Assembly: GCF_017497985.1 (NCBI RefSeq)
Contig: NZ_JAGDFV010000017.1
Span: 1-64,000 of the forward strand
Direction of reading: 5' to 3'
Length of the DNA: 64,000 bases
DNA from: Meiothermus sp. CFH 77666
GTDB taxonomy: Bacteria; Deinococcota; Deinococci; Deinococcales; Thermaceae
In this document: positions 17,153 through 27,717 of the stretch, piece by piece
How the letters are laid out: every line of letters begins with the position of its first letter
How positions within the stretch are numbered: position 1 is the first letter of the stretch
Notes under the pieces: generated by a model
Told to the model about the DNA's origin: nothing
The model's database searches: none
Seen by the model: the letters and a program-made list of their open reading frames with translations, nothing else
Made by a program: the position numbers and the translations under genes

Positions 17153-17522
17153 GTAATGCTCAGAGTGCTTCCCAGATAAGCTGGGCCATACGGTGTTATA
17201 CCAACTTTAGGTGGGATGGTTATCTTTAGGAGGTGTTTCCAAGCCCCCTCATCCTCCAACACCCCAGGTACAGCCAATCGCGTTCCCATCGCTGTTCGAA
17301 AGCACTGACGGGGTGTCGCCACCTTTTGCGGCAAGGGCAGAAAGAAAGAGGTTCACATGAATTTGGTATTCGGCACCGTTCCCCTGGACACAGCGGTGGT
17401 GTGGCAGTGGTATTTACACATGTGAGGGAAACCATTACCTTGCATGACACTCCAGAACAGGGTTGTTCCTTTCGCCCCAATTGGGTTGACGCGCCTCCAG
17501 ACTGCCCCCTGAGAGATTCGAT
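17153..17522. other. Intergenic stretch with no recognised feature
   Basis: 370 bp between the MFS gene and the thrS promoter. Short open frames exist but none has a ribosome-binding site or recognisable product. I see no tRNA fold or repeat family here. Confidence 0.5.
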
Positions 17523-17551
17523 TTGACTCTCACCCCGTGCAGACGTAGACT
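17523..17551 (+). promoter_or_regulatory. thrS promoter
   Basis: TTGACT (17523-17528), a 17-nt spacer, then TAGACT (17546-17551). This is close to the sigma-A consensus and would start transcription near 17558, giving a leader of about 110 nt. Confidence 0.7.
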
Positions 17552-17557
17552 TCTAGG

Positions 17558-17668
17558 CAAGATGAGGTCTCGGCAGACTACCAGACCTGGGGGGAACTTC
17601 TAGCCTGAGGGCAGTAAGAGGTTCTCCCGGCTCGTGGTTAGAGAGCCGGGATTTTTTTTGAGGTGCGT
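17558..17668 (+). promoter_or_regulatory. thrS leader, probable transcription attenuator
   Basis: The leader contains an AGGTCT/AGACCT pair, then a hairpin whose arms GAACTTCT (17594-17601) and AGAGGTTC (17617-17624) enclose a GCC-TGAG-GGC inner stem, then an intrinsic terminator directly before the ribosome-binding site. This order is what a conditional terminator needs. The T-box core sequence is not evident, so the sensed signal is unknown. Confidence 0.6.
17626..17659 (+). terminator. Intrinsic terminator in the thrS leader
   Basis: CCCGGCTC (17626-17633) pairs perfectly with GAGCCGGG (17643-17650), followed by A and eight T. It ends 9 bp before the thrS ATG, so it must be regulated or leaky for thrS to be expressed. 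Confidence 0.85.
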
Positions 17669-19627
17669 ATGAACGTTGTGCTTCCCGACGGACGAAAACT
17701 GGAACTGAAGCCCGGCGCCACAGCAGCCGATGCGGCCAAAGCCATTGGCCCCGGCCTGGCCAAAGCCGCCATCGGGGCTATTGCCAATGGCGAGCTTTAC
17801 GACCTGCTCAAGCCTCTACCCGATGGGGCCGAGCTCCGCATTCTGACCGAGCGTGACCCCGAGTACGTGCAGCTTTTCCGCCATACCCTGGCCCACGTGA
17901 TGGCCCAGGCCGTACGCGAGCTGTACGCCGAGCGGGGTTTTGCGCCGGAGCAGGTTAAGCTGGCCATCGGGCCGGTGATCGAAAACGGCTTTTATTACGA
18001 CATCGACGCCCCCGAGCCCCTTCGCGAGGAGGACTTGCCGGTAATTGAGGAAAAGATGCGGGCAATCGTGGCGGCCAACCTGCCCCTGGAACGTTTTGTG
18101 CTGCCGCGCGAAGAGGCCCTGAAGCGCTATGCAGGTATCGACCCCTACAAGACCGAGCTAATTCAAGACCTGCCCGAAAACGAGGAGCTGAGCTTTTACA
18201 AGCAAGGCGACGAGCAGTTTGGCTTTACCGACCTGTGCCGGGGGCCCCACGTGCCCAGCACAGGCCGCATTCCCCCGCACTTCAAACTGACCAGCATTGC
18301 CGGGGCCTACTGGCGGGGCGATTCGAGCCGCCCCATGCTCCAGCGCATCTACGGCATTGCCTTTCGCACCAAGGAAGAGCTCGACCACTACCTCTGGCAG
18401 CAGGAGGAAGCCAAACGCCGCGACCACCGCAAACTGGGGGCCGAGCTCGACCTCTTCACCATCAGCGAGGAGGTGGGCAAAGGGCTGCCCTTGTGGCTGC
18501 CGCGGGGGTCGTTCATCCGGCGGCAGATGGAAGACTACATGTACCACAAAGAGCAGGAGTACGGCTACCACTACGTCTACACCCCGCACATTGCCAGTGC
18601 AAAGCTCTACTACACCTCCGGCCACCTGCCCTACTACAAGGACGACATGTACGCCCCCATCGAGATTGAGGGCGAGGAATACTACCTCAAGCCGATGAAC
18701 TGCCCGCACCACCACATGATCTACAAGGCCCGCCCCAAGAGCTACCGCGACCTGCCCCTGCGGTTAGCCGAGTTTGGCACGGTGTACCGCTTCGAGCTTT
18801 CGGGCACCCTCTCGGGTCTGACGCGGGCCCGGGGCTTCACGCAAAACGACGCGCATATCTACTGCTCGAGGGCGCAGGTGACCGAGGAGTTCATCAGGGT
18901 AATCCAACTGTTCGACGAGGTGTACCGCGACTTTGGCATCTCGGACTACTGGTTCCGCCTCTCACTTCCAGACTTTGAGCACAACCCCGAGAAGTTTGGC
19001 CAGGAAAACGACAACTGGCGCGACTCGATTGCGGCCATCCGGGCGGCCCTCGAGCAGACCGGCGCCAAATACGTGGAGGGCATCGGCGAGGCCACCTTCT
19101 ACGGCCCCAAGCTGGATGTGCAGATCCGCAGCGTGCTGGGCAAGGAAGATACCATCGCTACCAACCAGCTCGACTTTATCGTGCCTGAGCGGTTTGGCCT
19201 CGAGTTCACCAACGAAAAAGGCGAAAAGGAAACCCCGGTGGTTATCCACCGCGCCATCATGGGCAGTTTCGACCGCTTTTTTGCCTTTTACCTCGAGCAC
19301 ACCGCCGGCGACTTCCCCCTGTGGCTCTCCCCCATCCAGGCTGTAATTGTGCCCATCTCAGACCGTCACCTCGAGTATGCCCAGCAGGTAGCAGCCCAGA
19401 TGCGTCAACACAAACTGCGCGTGGAGATAGACAGCCGCCCCGAGCGTATGAACGCCAAAATCCGCGATGCCGAACTTCAGAAAATCCCGCTGATTCTGGT
19501 GCTGGGCGACAAGGAAGCCGAAGCAGGCACGGTGAACCTGCGCGAACGGCACGTGAAGGAGCAGCGCACGCTAGGCATTGCGGAGTTGATTGGGGAGATG
19601 AAGGGGCGGGTGGAGGCGAAGCGCTAA
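17669..19627 (+). CDS. thrS: Threonine-tRNA ligase
   Basis: A 652-aa class II aminoacyl-tRNA synthetase that charges tRNA-Thr. The domains follow the usual order. The TGS domain is at 1-60 (LPDGRKLELKPGATAADAAK). The editing domain has HTLAHVMAQAV. The catalytic core has the zinc/active-site MNCPHHHMIY near 344 and motif 3 GSFDRFFAFYLEH near 531. The anticodon-binding domain is C-terminal. ATG 17669 follows GAGG with 5-nt spacing; a GTG 6 bp upstream is less likely. Expression is probably set by the leader terminator described separately. Confidence 0.97.
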   Translation: MNVVLPDGRKLELKPGATAADAAKAIGPGLAKAAIGAIANGELYDLLKPLPDGAELRILTERDPEYVQLFRHTLAHVMAQAVRELYAERGFAPEQVKLAIGPVIENGFYYDIDAPEPLREEDLPVIEEKMRAIVAANLPLERFVLPREEALKRYAGIDPYKTELIQDLPENEELSFYKQGDEQFGFTDLCRGPHVPSTGRIPPHFKLTSIAGAYWRGDSSRPMLQRIYGIAFRTKEELDHYLWQQEEAKRRDHRKLGAELDLFTISEEVGKGLPLWLPRGSFIRRQMEDYMYHKEQEYGYHYVYTPHIASAKLYYTSGHLPYYKDDMYAPIEIEGEEYYLKPMNCPHHHMIYKARPKSYRDLPLRLAEFGTVYRFELSGTLSGLTRARGFTQNDAHIYCSRAQVTEEFIRVIQLFDEVYRDFGISDYWFRLSLPDFEHNPEKFGQENDNWRDSIAAIRAALEQTGAKYVEGIGEATFYGPKLDVQIRSVLGKEDTIATNQLDFIVPERFGLEFTNEKGEKETPVVIHRAIMGSFDRFFAFYLEHTAGDFPLWLSPIQAVIVPISDRHLEYAQQVAAQMRQHKLRVEIDSRPERMNAKIRDAELQKIPLILVLGDKEAEAGTVNLRERHVKEQRTLGIAELIGEMKGRVEAKR

Positions 19628-19631
19628 AGCT

Positions 19632-19975
19632 TTACTCTTCAAAATCTGGCGTGGCTTCCAGCTCGGCCTCGAGGCTTTTCTCTAGTACCTGGGCATGGAT
19701 GCGCAGGGTGGTGACCTGGGCCTCGGGTTCGGCGCGCAAGTCCTCATTACCCAAAGCCTTCCATTCCTCGAGCAGTTTCATAAACCGCTTGGCTTCATGG
19801 TACAGCTCCTCCAACTGCACCGTAGGTCGAAGTCGTCCTCTTCACCCAACTTGCCGCAGTGCTCTCGTACCGTCACCGCAAGCTGAAACCTGTACTGGTA
19901 GAGTAGAACCCCCTGCATACCCCCTTTCCAAGCACGCCGGAGTATCACAGGTCCAGGAAGCTCATGTACCATCAC
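19632..19975 (-). pseudogene. Small hypothetical gene with a probable frameshift
   Basis: Two minus-strand frames fit together as one protein of about 115-120 aa. The upstream part is MMVHELPGPVILRRAWKGGM through GEEDDFDL, and the downstream part is VQLEELYHEAKRFMKLLEEW through the stop at 19632. They change frame near 19825. Neither part alone has a good start and end. No family is recognised. A sequencing error or a real inactivating frameshift are both possible. Confidence 0.4.
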
Positions 19976-20046
19976 CCTTCTTCAGCTTCCAAGCAGGGTT
20001 TGGTCTGTGGCCAAACCCGGTTTGGAGCCGGAAACTAGCCCCATCT

Positions 20047-22410
20047 TCAGGGCCGGAGCTCGAGCGTCCAGGTTTGGCCCCAGTCGGCAGGCCGGGTGCT
20101 CATGGGCACGGTTTGATTGTCCCGCCAGAGCCACAGCAGGTTGTCGAAGTAGGGGCTGAACACATCGGCGGACTGGCCCATGGGGTAGATGATGCGGCTA
20201 TTGTCGGGGTCGGAAAGGTCGAAAAGGGTGCGCAGGCTGGCCCCGGAGGTGTGCAGGAAGGTGTCCTGGTTGTAGTTGGCCACGTTGACGGTGTGCATGG
20301 AGCCGGGGGTGGGCAGGGTACGGTTGAACAGGCCGCCAATCAGGGGCGTGGAGGCCAGGGGGGAGATCAGGCTGGCCTGGTGCAGCCGGCCCCACTGCCA
20401 CTGGGTGGGGTCTGGGCCTAAGCGGCGCTCGAGTTCCGCACCAGCCTTCTCCAGGGCCTGGGCCATGAACTGAGCGCAGTTCTGGATACCGGCGCTGGCG
20501 TTTCTGCACCAGCGACCATCCTCCCGCAGGGTCTTGACAAAGGTGTAGGGCACCGGCGGGTAGCGCAGCTCGAGTTCGTCCTCGAGCATCCGGGAAATCT
20601 CGCGGTAATAGAAAGCAAAGGCCGTGGCCCCGATCGAATCCAGCTCGGCCCGCAAATCCCAGCCGCGCACCGCGTCTTGCAAGCGCCGCGCCGCCTCGCT
20701 CTGGGGCTGCAAGGCTAGGAGGCCCGGCAGCATCTCCCGGGCGATAATCGAGTACGTGTCACCCTGCCAGCGGGCCATGTCCGCCAGGCTAGCTTTAGGC
20801 GTGGCCAGAATCAGGTCGCGGATGCGCTGGGCGCGAAAGACCTCGGTGGTGTAGCTGGAGATGTCGGGCCCGCCGTGCGGCAAAACCCGGTTGTTGGCGC
20901 TGCTGACAAACCCCTCGCGGGGGTTCACCACCTGTGGCAGGCGCTCGAAGGCCACATAGCCCTTCCACTGCTGCCCCTGGCGGGCACTGGCCGGAAAGCG
21001 CCCATCCCAGTCGCGCACCGGAATGAGGCCCGGCGCAATGTAGCCAATGTTGCCGTCCACATCGGCATAGACAAAGTTCTGCATGGGGGCTGCGTAGCGC
21101 CTCAGGGCTTCCCGGAACTCGGCGGCGTTGCGGGCGCGGTTCATGCCCAGGTAGGCATCCAGGGTGGTGTCCTGGGGCTCCAGGCCCGTCCAGCGCACCG
21201 CTACCGCCTGGTTCTCGCCAGCAATGGCCGTTCCAGCGGTCAGGCCAGGCCGCAGGAAAGCCCGGCCCAGATCGGAGATCACCGGACCGTACTCGCTTTC
21301 GCGCACTGTGAGGGTCACCGGGTCGGCCCCGCGTACCTGAATGACCTCCTGGCGCAGGCGCAGCGGCACCAGGCCGGTGGGGGTTCGGTAGGACTGCCCT
21401 TCCAGATCCAGCACGAACAAATCCATCACATCGGGCCGGACATTGGTCGCCCCCCAGGCCACCCGGTCGTTGCGACCCAGGAAAACCCCCGGCACCCCCG
21501 GAATGGTGGCCCCGATGGCCTGGTAGCCGGGGCCGCGCAGGTCGGCGATGTACCACAAGGCCGGGTTTTGCAGGCGCAGGTGGGGGTCGTTGGCCAGCAG
21601 GGGTTTGCCGGTGGTGGTACGCGACCCACCCAGCACCCAGTTGTTCGAGCCCTGGTCGGCGGTGCGGGGGGCCATGCGAAGGGTCTCGGAGAACTGGGCC
21701 AGCTCTTGCAACATCGCCAGCATAGCGGGAGACATACCCGCCAGTTGAGTTGGTTCGCCTGGATTGGCCCGGTCATCACTGCCGCGCAGGTCGCCCGGTT
21801 GCAAAACGGTGGGCCACCCCTCCGGGTAGGCCCCGCGCAGGTCGTTGAAGCCCTCCAGCCCAACCTTGCTCAGGATGAAGGTGTTGTCAATCTCGTCCTG
21901 CCAGACCTGTCCGAGGTCGTAGGACTGGAGCTTGCCCCAGGCCAGGGTGTCGGCGGGCGTCCAGGGCTCGGGGGTGAAGCCCAGCAGGGCAAAGGGCAGG
22001 GGCAGGTTGCCCTCGCGAATAAACTGATTGACCCCCGCTGCATAAGCTTCCAGGGCACGGCGGGTGAACTCGGTGTGGTTGGGGAACGAAGCCTGGGCTG
22101 CGCGGTAAAAGCCCCAGGTGCGGAAAAAGCGATCCTGCTCGAGGGCCCCACTCCCCAGAATTTCCGACAACCGACCCTGCGCTGCACGGCGGCCCAGCTC
22201 CATCTGGAATAGCCGATCCTGGGCGTGCACATATCCCTGGGCAAAGAACACGTCCATATCGCTCGAGAGGGCCCGGATATGCGGAATGCCCCAGCGGTCA
22301 AAGGTAATGTTCACCGGCCCCGAAAGCCCCTGCACCTGGCGCACCTGGTTGGCAGGAACACACGAAACCAGCAGCAAAAGCCCGGCTAACCCAAGAAAAA
22401 GCAAGCGCAT
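20047..22410 (-). CDS. Penicillin-acylase-family lipoprotein (Ntn hydrolase)
   Basis: A 787-aa secreted amidase. It opens with a lipoprotein signal (MRLLFLGLAGLLLLVSC, lipobox LVSC). The N-terminal half corresponds to the alpha chain, and the autoprocessing site gives the nucleophile Ser in DQGSNNWVLGG near residue 255. The catalytic helper region follows (LLANDPHLRLQNPALWY), and SSANNRVLP is the conserved Asn motif. Relatives hydrolyse penicillins, acyl-homoserine lactones or other N-acyl amides; the natural substrate here is unknown. It should act outside the cytoplasmic membrane. Confidence 0.9.
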   Translation of the reverse strand: MRLLFLGLAGLLLLVSCVPANQVRQVQGLSGPVNITFDRWGIPHIRALSSDMDVFFAQGYVHAQDRLFQMELGRRAAQGRLSEILGSGALEQDRFFRTWGFYRAAQASFPNHTEFTRRALEAYAAGVNQFIREGNLPLPFALLGFTPEPWTPADTLAWGKLQSYDLGQVWQDEIDNTFILSKVGLEGFNDLRGAYPEGWPTVLQPGDLRGSDDRANPGEPTQLAGMSPAMLAMLQELAQFSETLRMAPRTADQGSNNWVLGGSRTTTGKPLLANDPHLRLQNPALWYIADLRGPGYQAIGATIPGVPGVFLGRNDRVAWGATNVRPDVMDLFVLDLEGQSYRTPTGLVPLRLRQEVIQVRGADPVTLTVRESEYGPVISDLGRAFLRPGLTAGTAIAGENQAVAVRWTGLEPQDTTLDAYLGMNRARNAAEFREALRRYAAPMQNFVYADVDGNIGYIAPGLIPVRDWDGRFPASARQGQQWKGYVAFERLPQVVNPREGFVSSANNRVLPHGGPDISSYTTEVFRAQRIRDLILATPKASLADMARWQGDTYSIIAREMLPGLLALQPQSEAARRLQDAVRGWDLRAELDSIGATAFAFYYREISRMLEDELELRYPPVPYTFVKTLREDGRWCRNASAGIQNCAQFMAQALEKAGAELERRLGPDPTQWQWGRLHQASLISPLASTPLIGGLFNRTLPTPGSMHTVNVANYNQDTFLHTSGASLRTLFDLSDPDNSRIIYPMGQSADVFSPYFDNLLWLWRDNQTVPMSTRPADWGQTWTLELRP

Positions 22411-22843
22411 CGCTCAACCTCCAGACTGGCCTCACTTTACCCGAATGAAGCGCAGCAGGCTCGAGCCATTGGCTACAAACCTGCCGACAAATACCAGCTT
22501 TACACTTGGCAAACCAGAAGAAGGAAATGGGTTAGGGATTGGGGGCAGGTGATAAGAAATCCTTCCGATCTAGTCCTTTAGCGTCCTCTGGCTTTGCTCA
22601 AAAGGGTTTTCTGCATCCCGATAGCGGACGTGGAGATTGTCGGGGCGGGGAGGGTTCTCGAGTTCCAGCCTGGAGCGGCGTTGGTGTTTGGTCAGTTGCT
22701 TGAACCTATCGTAGCGGATGGACTCATGCAGAGTTCTTATGACAGGCGATAGAAACCCACTACCTACCTCCTACCACCCACTTTCACCTTATGTGTCGTT
22801 GAAAGTCGGTTGTACGCCTAAAGTTGGTTTATCGCATCGGCCT
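22411..22843. other. Intergenic stretch with no recognised feature
   Basis: 433 bp between the acylase start and the pilT stop, both on the minus strand. It must contain the acylase promoter on its left side, but I cannot pick one out. No repeat family or RNA gene is seen. Confidence 0.5.
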
Positions 22844-23944
<1,101 letters not shown>

Positions 23945-24321
23945 TCAGTGGCTCCCTTGTATCAACACTTGGCAAGGTGGGTTGAATCAGCTTTCTCCAG
24001 ACGCTCTAACCCAGCAGGTATTGCAATCAGTGCCAAATGTATTAGAGCTGGGGCAATCATCTGAGTACACTTGTCCAACCCACACTCAAAAGTATATTGC
24101 ACCCTTTCTCAAAAGGCTGCTCTAAATGAACAAAGTTTAACGGCGGTCATGTGCCTGCTGTTCAATTCACCCGGAGTAACTCGCAGAGAGCCCGATGCTG
24201 AAGGCCAAAATCCAAATGATTTTGTGGCTCTGCAAGCATCTCGGCCCTCCTCGAGCAGACAACCCATGACGAATAGCAATTTGTAAGCTGAGGCTACGCA
24301 CAAGCGCGGCATCGCTCCAGG
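23945..24321. other. Intergenic stretch, somewhat AT-rich
   Basis: 377 bp between pilT and the M28 peptidase gene. It includes the pilT upstream region. I find no convincing gene, terminator or repeat. It is visibly richer in A and T than its surroundings. Confidence 0.45.
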
Positions 24322-25380
24322 TCAGGCCAGATGGCGCACCAGGGTACGCGCGTAGTTCAGGGTTTCCTCCACCGCACCCCAGTCCACCCCGTCGGGCTGG
24401 TCGGAAGGCCAGTGCCAGTTGGGTGGCGTCCCGTTTTCTAATCGAATGAGGGTCAGGCAGGGGATTTTACGGGCTGCAAAGGGTCGGGTGTCGAAAAAGG
24501 CCAGGGTGTATGCCAGGGGCCTTGCGCCCGGAATAGCCCGGGCTCCCTCGAGCAAGCCCCCCTGGTAGGCATGGTAGACCAGCATTCCCTCGCCGGTGGC
24601 ATAAAACAGCTCCCCCTTGCCCACGTTATCTATGTTGAGCACCAGGGCATCCGGTGGAACCCGCCTCGAGCGCGCCAGGTACTCGGCCCCTTTGGCCCCC
24701 ACTTCCTCGCTGCCGGTGAGGGCCAGCATCACCCGGTAGTCTGGCAGGGGGTTCTGGGTCAGCTCCTCGAACAATGCCACCGCCACCGCCACCCCGGTTG
24801 CGTTGTCGTTGGCCCCGTTGACATAGGGCTCCCGGAGCTCACGCAGGGACAGGAGTACGGCCTGCACCAGAAAATACAGGCCCAGCAACTGCGACACCAC
24901 CGGCGCCAGGGCGCTAAAGGGAAGCACCGTAGCCAGCACCGCATTGATCAAAAAATTGCGCCGGAAATTCCTCACCTGCTTTGGGTGGTAGAGGAAAAAG
25001 GTCTTGGCGGTGTCGTAATGGGCCATCAGAATCAGGGTTTTGCGGCCCTGGCCGGTCTGGGCCAGCACATTCTGCGAGGGATAGCGGTCAAAAAGCCGCC
25101 GCCAGGGCACCCACCAACCCGAAAAATGCGCCCAGAAGCCGTAGGTTCCCAGCAGGGCCAGCCACCACAGCCCCACCAAACCGCCCGAGGCCAGTAGCAG
25201 GCTAATCAGGATGAGCTCGGGGCCATAGCTGCGGGGCGCTCGGAAGGCCTGGGTTTCTACCGAGATACCTGACCCAGGGCGTGCCAGGTAATCTTTGAGC
25301 TGCTGGGCCGCCTGGGCCTCGAGGGCCGTGGCGCTCCCCCGGTGCGGCAAGGCACAAAGCGCTTCCCAGAGTTTTCGCAC
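24322..25380 (-). CDS. M28-family metallopeptidase with membrane segments
   Basis: About 352 aa. The M28 zinc-peptidase motifs are present: AHYDT near residue 120, GANDNATGVAVAVAL, and TGSEEVGAKGAEYL. Two hydrophobic regions precede or interrupt the catalytic domain (ILISLLLASGGLVGLWWLAL and SALAPVVSQLLGLYFLVQAV), so the protein is probably membrane-bound. GTG 25380 is preferred as start. The frame can be extended to a TTG at 25461, but that extension runs through a 7-bp-period tract like those found between genes. The substrate is unknown; relatives are aminopeptidases. Confidence 0.8.
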   Translation of the reverse strand: MRKLWEALCALPHRGSATALEAQAAQQLKDYLARPGSGISVETQAFRAPRSYGPELILISLLLASGGLVGLWWLALLGTYGFWAHFSGWWVPWRRLFDRYPSQNVLAQTGQGRKTLILMAHYDTAKTFFLYHPKQVRNFRRNFLINAVLATVLPFSALAPVVSQLLGLYFLVQAVLLSLRELREPYVNGANDNATGVAVAVALFEELTQNPLPDYRVMLALTGSEEVGAKGAEYLARSRRVPPDALVLNIDNVGKGELFYATGEGMLVYHAYQGGLLEGARAIPGARPLAYTLAFFDTRPFAARKIPCLTLIRLENGTPPNWHWPSDQPDGVDWGAVEETLNYARTLVRHLA

Positions 25381-25393
25381 GGCCCCAGCATAA

Positions 25394-25420
25394 GGCTGGA
25401 GGCTCCAGACTGAAAGCAAA
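25394..25420. repeat. Degenerate 7-bp tandem tract
   Basis: Heptads GGCTGGA, GGCTCCA, GACTGAA, AGCAAAA. It lies just upstream of the preferred start of the M28 peptidase gene. Confidence 0.5.
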
Positions 25421-25501
25421 AACAGACAGTTGGCAGCTTTACCCCAGGCTCTGTGCGCCAAGCCCCTGGTTCACGCAAAGTCCAGGGCTTAAACTTGGTG
25501 C

Positions 25502-25801
25502 ATGGGCAAGAAACGCCGGGAAGAAAAGCTCAAGCGCAAAGCACAACAGCGCACCCCGCTTTCAGGCCGGGACATGCTGCGTATTTTTCCCAGCCTGTTG
25601 TTGCGGGCCTTTATTGTGGTCATGCCCCTCACCCTGCTCATGACCTTCCTGGGGGCTAGCGGGGTAACGCTATTCAACAACTTCTGGGTACAGATGGGCG
25701 CCTACCTGGCGGCCTACATCGTGTTCAACAAGTTCATCTTTGGCCCCGTCCGTAACTACCGCCCGGCCAACCCGCCCAACGCCTCGAGCAAGGCAAAGTA
25801 G
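25502..25801 (+). CDS. Small conserved membrane protein, function unknown
   Basis: 99 aa with a very basic N-terminus (MGKKRREEKLKRKAQQR) and two hydrophobic segments (SLLLRAFIVVMPLTLLMTFL and WVQMGAYLAAYIVFNKFIF). The charge pattern predicts cytoplasmic ends. I do not recognise a family. It stands alone between the peptidase gene and the rsfS operon. Confidence 0.65.
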   Translation: MGKKRREEKLKRKAQQRTPLSGRDMLRIFPSLLLRAFIVVMPLTLLMTFLGASGVTLFNNFWVQMGAYLAAYIVFNKFIFGPVRNYRPANPPNASSKAK

Positions 25802-25844
25802 GTCGCATACAACGGGGCTGGTAAGTTCCCTTGAGTAAAAGTCC

Positions 25845-25985
25845 CAGGTCTCAGGTCGCAAGCCAAAAGCGCGTCTGTGGCCAGAGATTACGGCAATCCT
25901 CTGCAATAGCAGGGGTAGGCCACATCGTCCGCAGACCAAAAAAACGCCTCGAGCTTTCGGCCTTCGGCTGTCAGCTTTCTGCGGT
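25845..25985. repeat. Two degenerate 7-bp tandem tracts
   Basis: CAGGTCT/CAGGTCG/CAAGCC at 25845-25868 and AGCTTTC/GGCCTTC/GGCTGTC/AGCTTTC at 25952-25985. They lie downstream of the rsfS stop. Confidence 0.6.
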
Positions 25986-26027
25986 TTTCAGCATTTGAAG
26001 CCGGAGCAACCCTGGGAATGGGGCCGT

Positions 26028-26372
26028 TTATAGTCGCTTTGCATCGGCCCAGAAGCCTTCCAGGTCGTAGTACTCGCGGGCTTCGGCGCTCATCAGGTGA
26101 ACCAGCACCGGGCCATAGTCCAGGAGAATCCAGCGCGGGCTGGGGCCCTCGACCTTATTCGCCCGGATGCCCTCGTCTTCCTGGAGCTTTTCCCGCACGG
26201 CCCGCTCGAGGGCTTGCAGGTGGGGCTGGGAGGTTCCGGTGGCAATCACAAAGTAGTCCAGCGAGTCGGAAACGCCGGTCAGGTCGAGTGCGACCACATT
26301 CTCGGCCTTTTTATCCTCCAGGGCTTGTTTGATGTGCTCAATCAGCGTTTGGGTGTCAATGGTTTTGACCAT
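26028..26372 (-). CDS. rsfS: Ribosome silencing factor RsfS
   Basis: A 114-aa RsfS/YbeB/Iojap protein, which binds L14 and blocks subunit joining under starvation. The family core is clear: ENVVALDLTGVSDSLDYFVI, then GTSQPHLQAL and the C-terminal WILLDYGPVLVHLM. It is the last gene of the rplU-rpmA-obgE-rsfS operon, 32 bp behind obgE, so ribosome assembly and silencing factors are transcribed together. Confidence 0.95.
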   Translation of the reverse strand: MVKTIDTQTLIEHIKQALEDKKAENVVALDLTGVSDSLDYFVIATGTSQPHLQALERAVREKLQEDEGIRANKVEGPSPRWILLDYGPVLVHLMSAEAREYYDLEGFWADAKRL

Positions 26373-26404
26373 TCGGTCTCATTGTACACGATGGGTTACG
26401 CTAT

Positions 26405-27655
26405 CTACCTGACCTCGGGAATGTACTCAAATTCGTGCTGCCCAAAGCGCACGGTGTCGCCGGCCCGCACGCCGTGGGCCTTGAGGGCCTGTTCGACCCG
26501 GTAGCGCTTGAACAGCTCCTGCAAGTAGCCCGCAGCCTCCATCAGGTCGCCCTTGAGCCGGTTCAGGTGGCGCTCAACCTGGGGGGCCTCGAGTTCAAAC
26601 ACCCCCTCCTCAACCTGGGTGACCTTGATGTAGTCGGGGGTTTCGGGCCTGGGCCTGGGCTGCTCCATTTTAGGCTTGGGCGCGGCCTGCACCAGGGCAA
26701 ACAGGGCTTCTACCAGCTCGGGCAGCCCCTGGCGGGTTTGGGTGGAGGTGGGGATGACCGGCAGGCCGGTCTGGGAAAGCTCGCTCAGTAGGGCCTGGGT
26801 CTCCTCGGGGGCTAGCAGGTCGGTTTTGTTCAGGGCTACGAGGGCCAGGCGGTTGAGCAGCTCAGGGTCGTAGGAGCGCAGTTCGGCCTGCAGGGTTTGC
26901 AGGGTCTCTTGCGGCTGGTCGGCGCCATCGAGCACATAGAGCAGGACTCGAGTCCGGGCAATATGCCGCAGAAACTCCAGCCCCAGGCCCTTGCCCTGGG
27001 CTGCCCCCTCGATGATGCCGGGGATGTCGGCCATGGTGATGCGCTCGAGGTCGCGCTCGATTACGCCCAGGTTGGGCGAAAGGGTGGTAAAGGGGTAGCT
27101 GGCAATCTTGGGCTGGGCATGGGTCAGGGCGGCCAGCAGGCTGCTCTTGCCCGCGTTGGGGTAGCCTACCAGGCCCACATCGGCCAGCAGCATCAGCTCG
27201 AGGCGCAACTTACGCTTCTCCCCTTCCTCGCCCGCCTCGGCAAAGCGGGGAGCCTGGCGGGTGGGGGTCACGAAGCGGGGGTTGCCCCAGCCGCCTTTGC
27301 CCCCTCTGGCCGCCACGAAGGTCTGGCCTTCCTCGACCAGGTCGGCCAGCAGTTCGCCGGTCTCGGCATCGTAGACCCGTGTACCCCGAGGCACCTCAAT
27401 AACCAGGTCTTTTCCCGACTTGCCAAACAGCCCCTTACCCATGCCGTGCTGGCCGTTTTCGGCCTTGTAGACCCGCTTGGAAAGGTTGGAAAGCGAGTCC
27501 ACCTGGGCCAGCGCCCGCAGGATGATGGAGCCCCCATCGCCCCCATCGCCGCCGTCGGGGCCGCCCTTGGCAATGTACTTTTCGCGCCAAAAACTAATGC
27601 AGCCGTCACCACCGCGCCCGGCGGTCACGGTAATCTCGAGGATGTCCCTGAACAT
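26405..27655 (-). CDS. obgE: Ribosome-associated GTPase Obg/CgtA
   Basis: A 416-aa Obg GTPase, a ribosome-assembly and stress factor. It has the glycine-rich Obg fold at 1-160 ([20 protein letters not shown]), then the G domain with G1 [10 protein letters not shown] near 163, G3 [10 protein letters not shown] and G4 NKTDLL. The OCT domain is C-terminal (about 340-416). It lies between rpmA and rsfS in one operon. Confidence 0.97.
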   Translation of the reverse strand: MFRDILEITVTAGRGGDGCISFWREKYIAKGGPDGGDGGDGGSIILRALAQVDSLSNLSKRVYKAENGQHGMGKGLFGKSGKDLVIEVPRGTRVYDAETGELLADLVEEGQTFVAARGGKGGWGNPRFVTPTRQAPRFAEAGEEGEKRKLRLELMLLADVGLVGYPNAGKSSLLAALTHAQPKIASYPFTTLSPNLGVIERDLERITMADIPGIIEGAAQGKGLGLEFLRHIARTRVLLYVLDGADQPQETLQTLQAELRSYDPELLNRLALVALNKTDLLAPEETQALLSELSQTGLPVIPTSTQTRQGLPELVEALFALVQAAPKPKMEQPRPRPETPDYIKVTQVEEGVFELEAPQVERHLNRLKGDLMEAAGYLQELFKRYRVEQALKAHGVRAGDTVRFGQHEFEYIPEVR

Positions 27656-27660
27656 AGCAG

Positions 27661-27712
27661 CAAGCTAAAAGCCGAAGGCCGAGCACGAGGGCTTCAGCCT
27701 TCGGCTACCGGC
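27661..27712. repeat. Degenerate 7-bp tandem tract between rpmA and obgE
   Basis: Heptads such as AAGCTAA, AAGCCGA, AGGCCGA, GGCTTCA, GCCTTCG. It fills nearly the whole rpmA-obgE spacer. The arms AGCCGAAGGC and GCCTTCGGCT can pair in the mRNA. Confidence 0.7.
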
Positions 27713-27717
27713 AAAAC

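Noticed and set aside
17558-17660. T-box riboswitch upstream of thrS
   Set aside because: The general layout fits, but the conserved T-box core (AGGGTGGnACCGCG type) is not found. I therefore call it only an attenuator of unknown signal.
20875-22212. 445-codon plus-strand frame antisense to the acylase gene
   Set aside because: Shadow of the acylase gene; no ribosome-binding site or recognisable domain.
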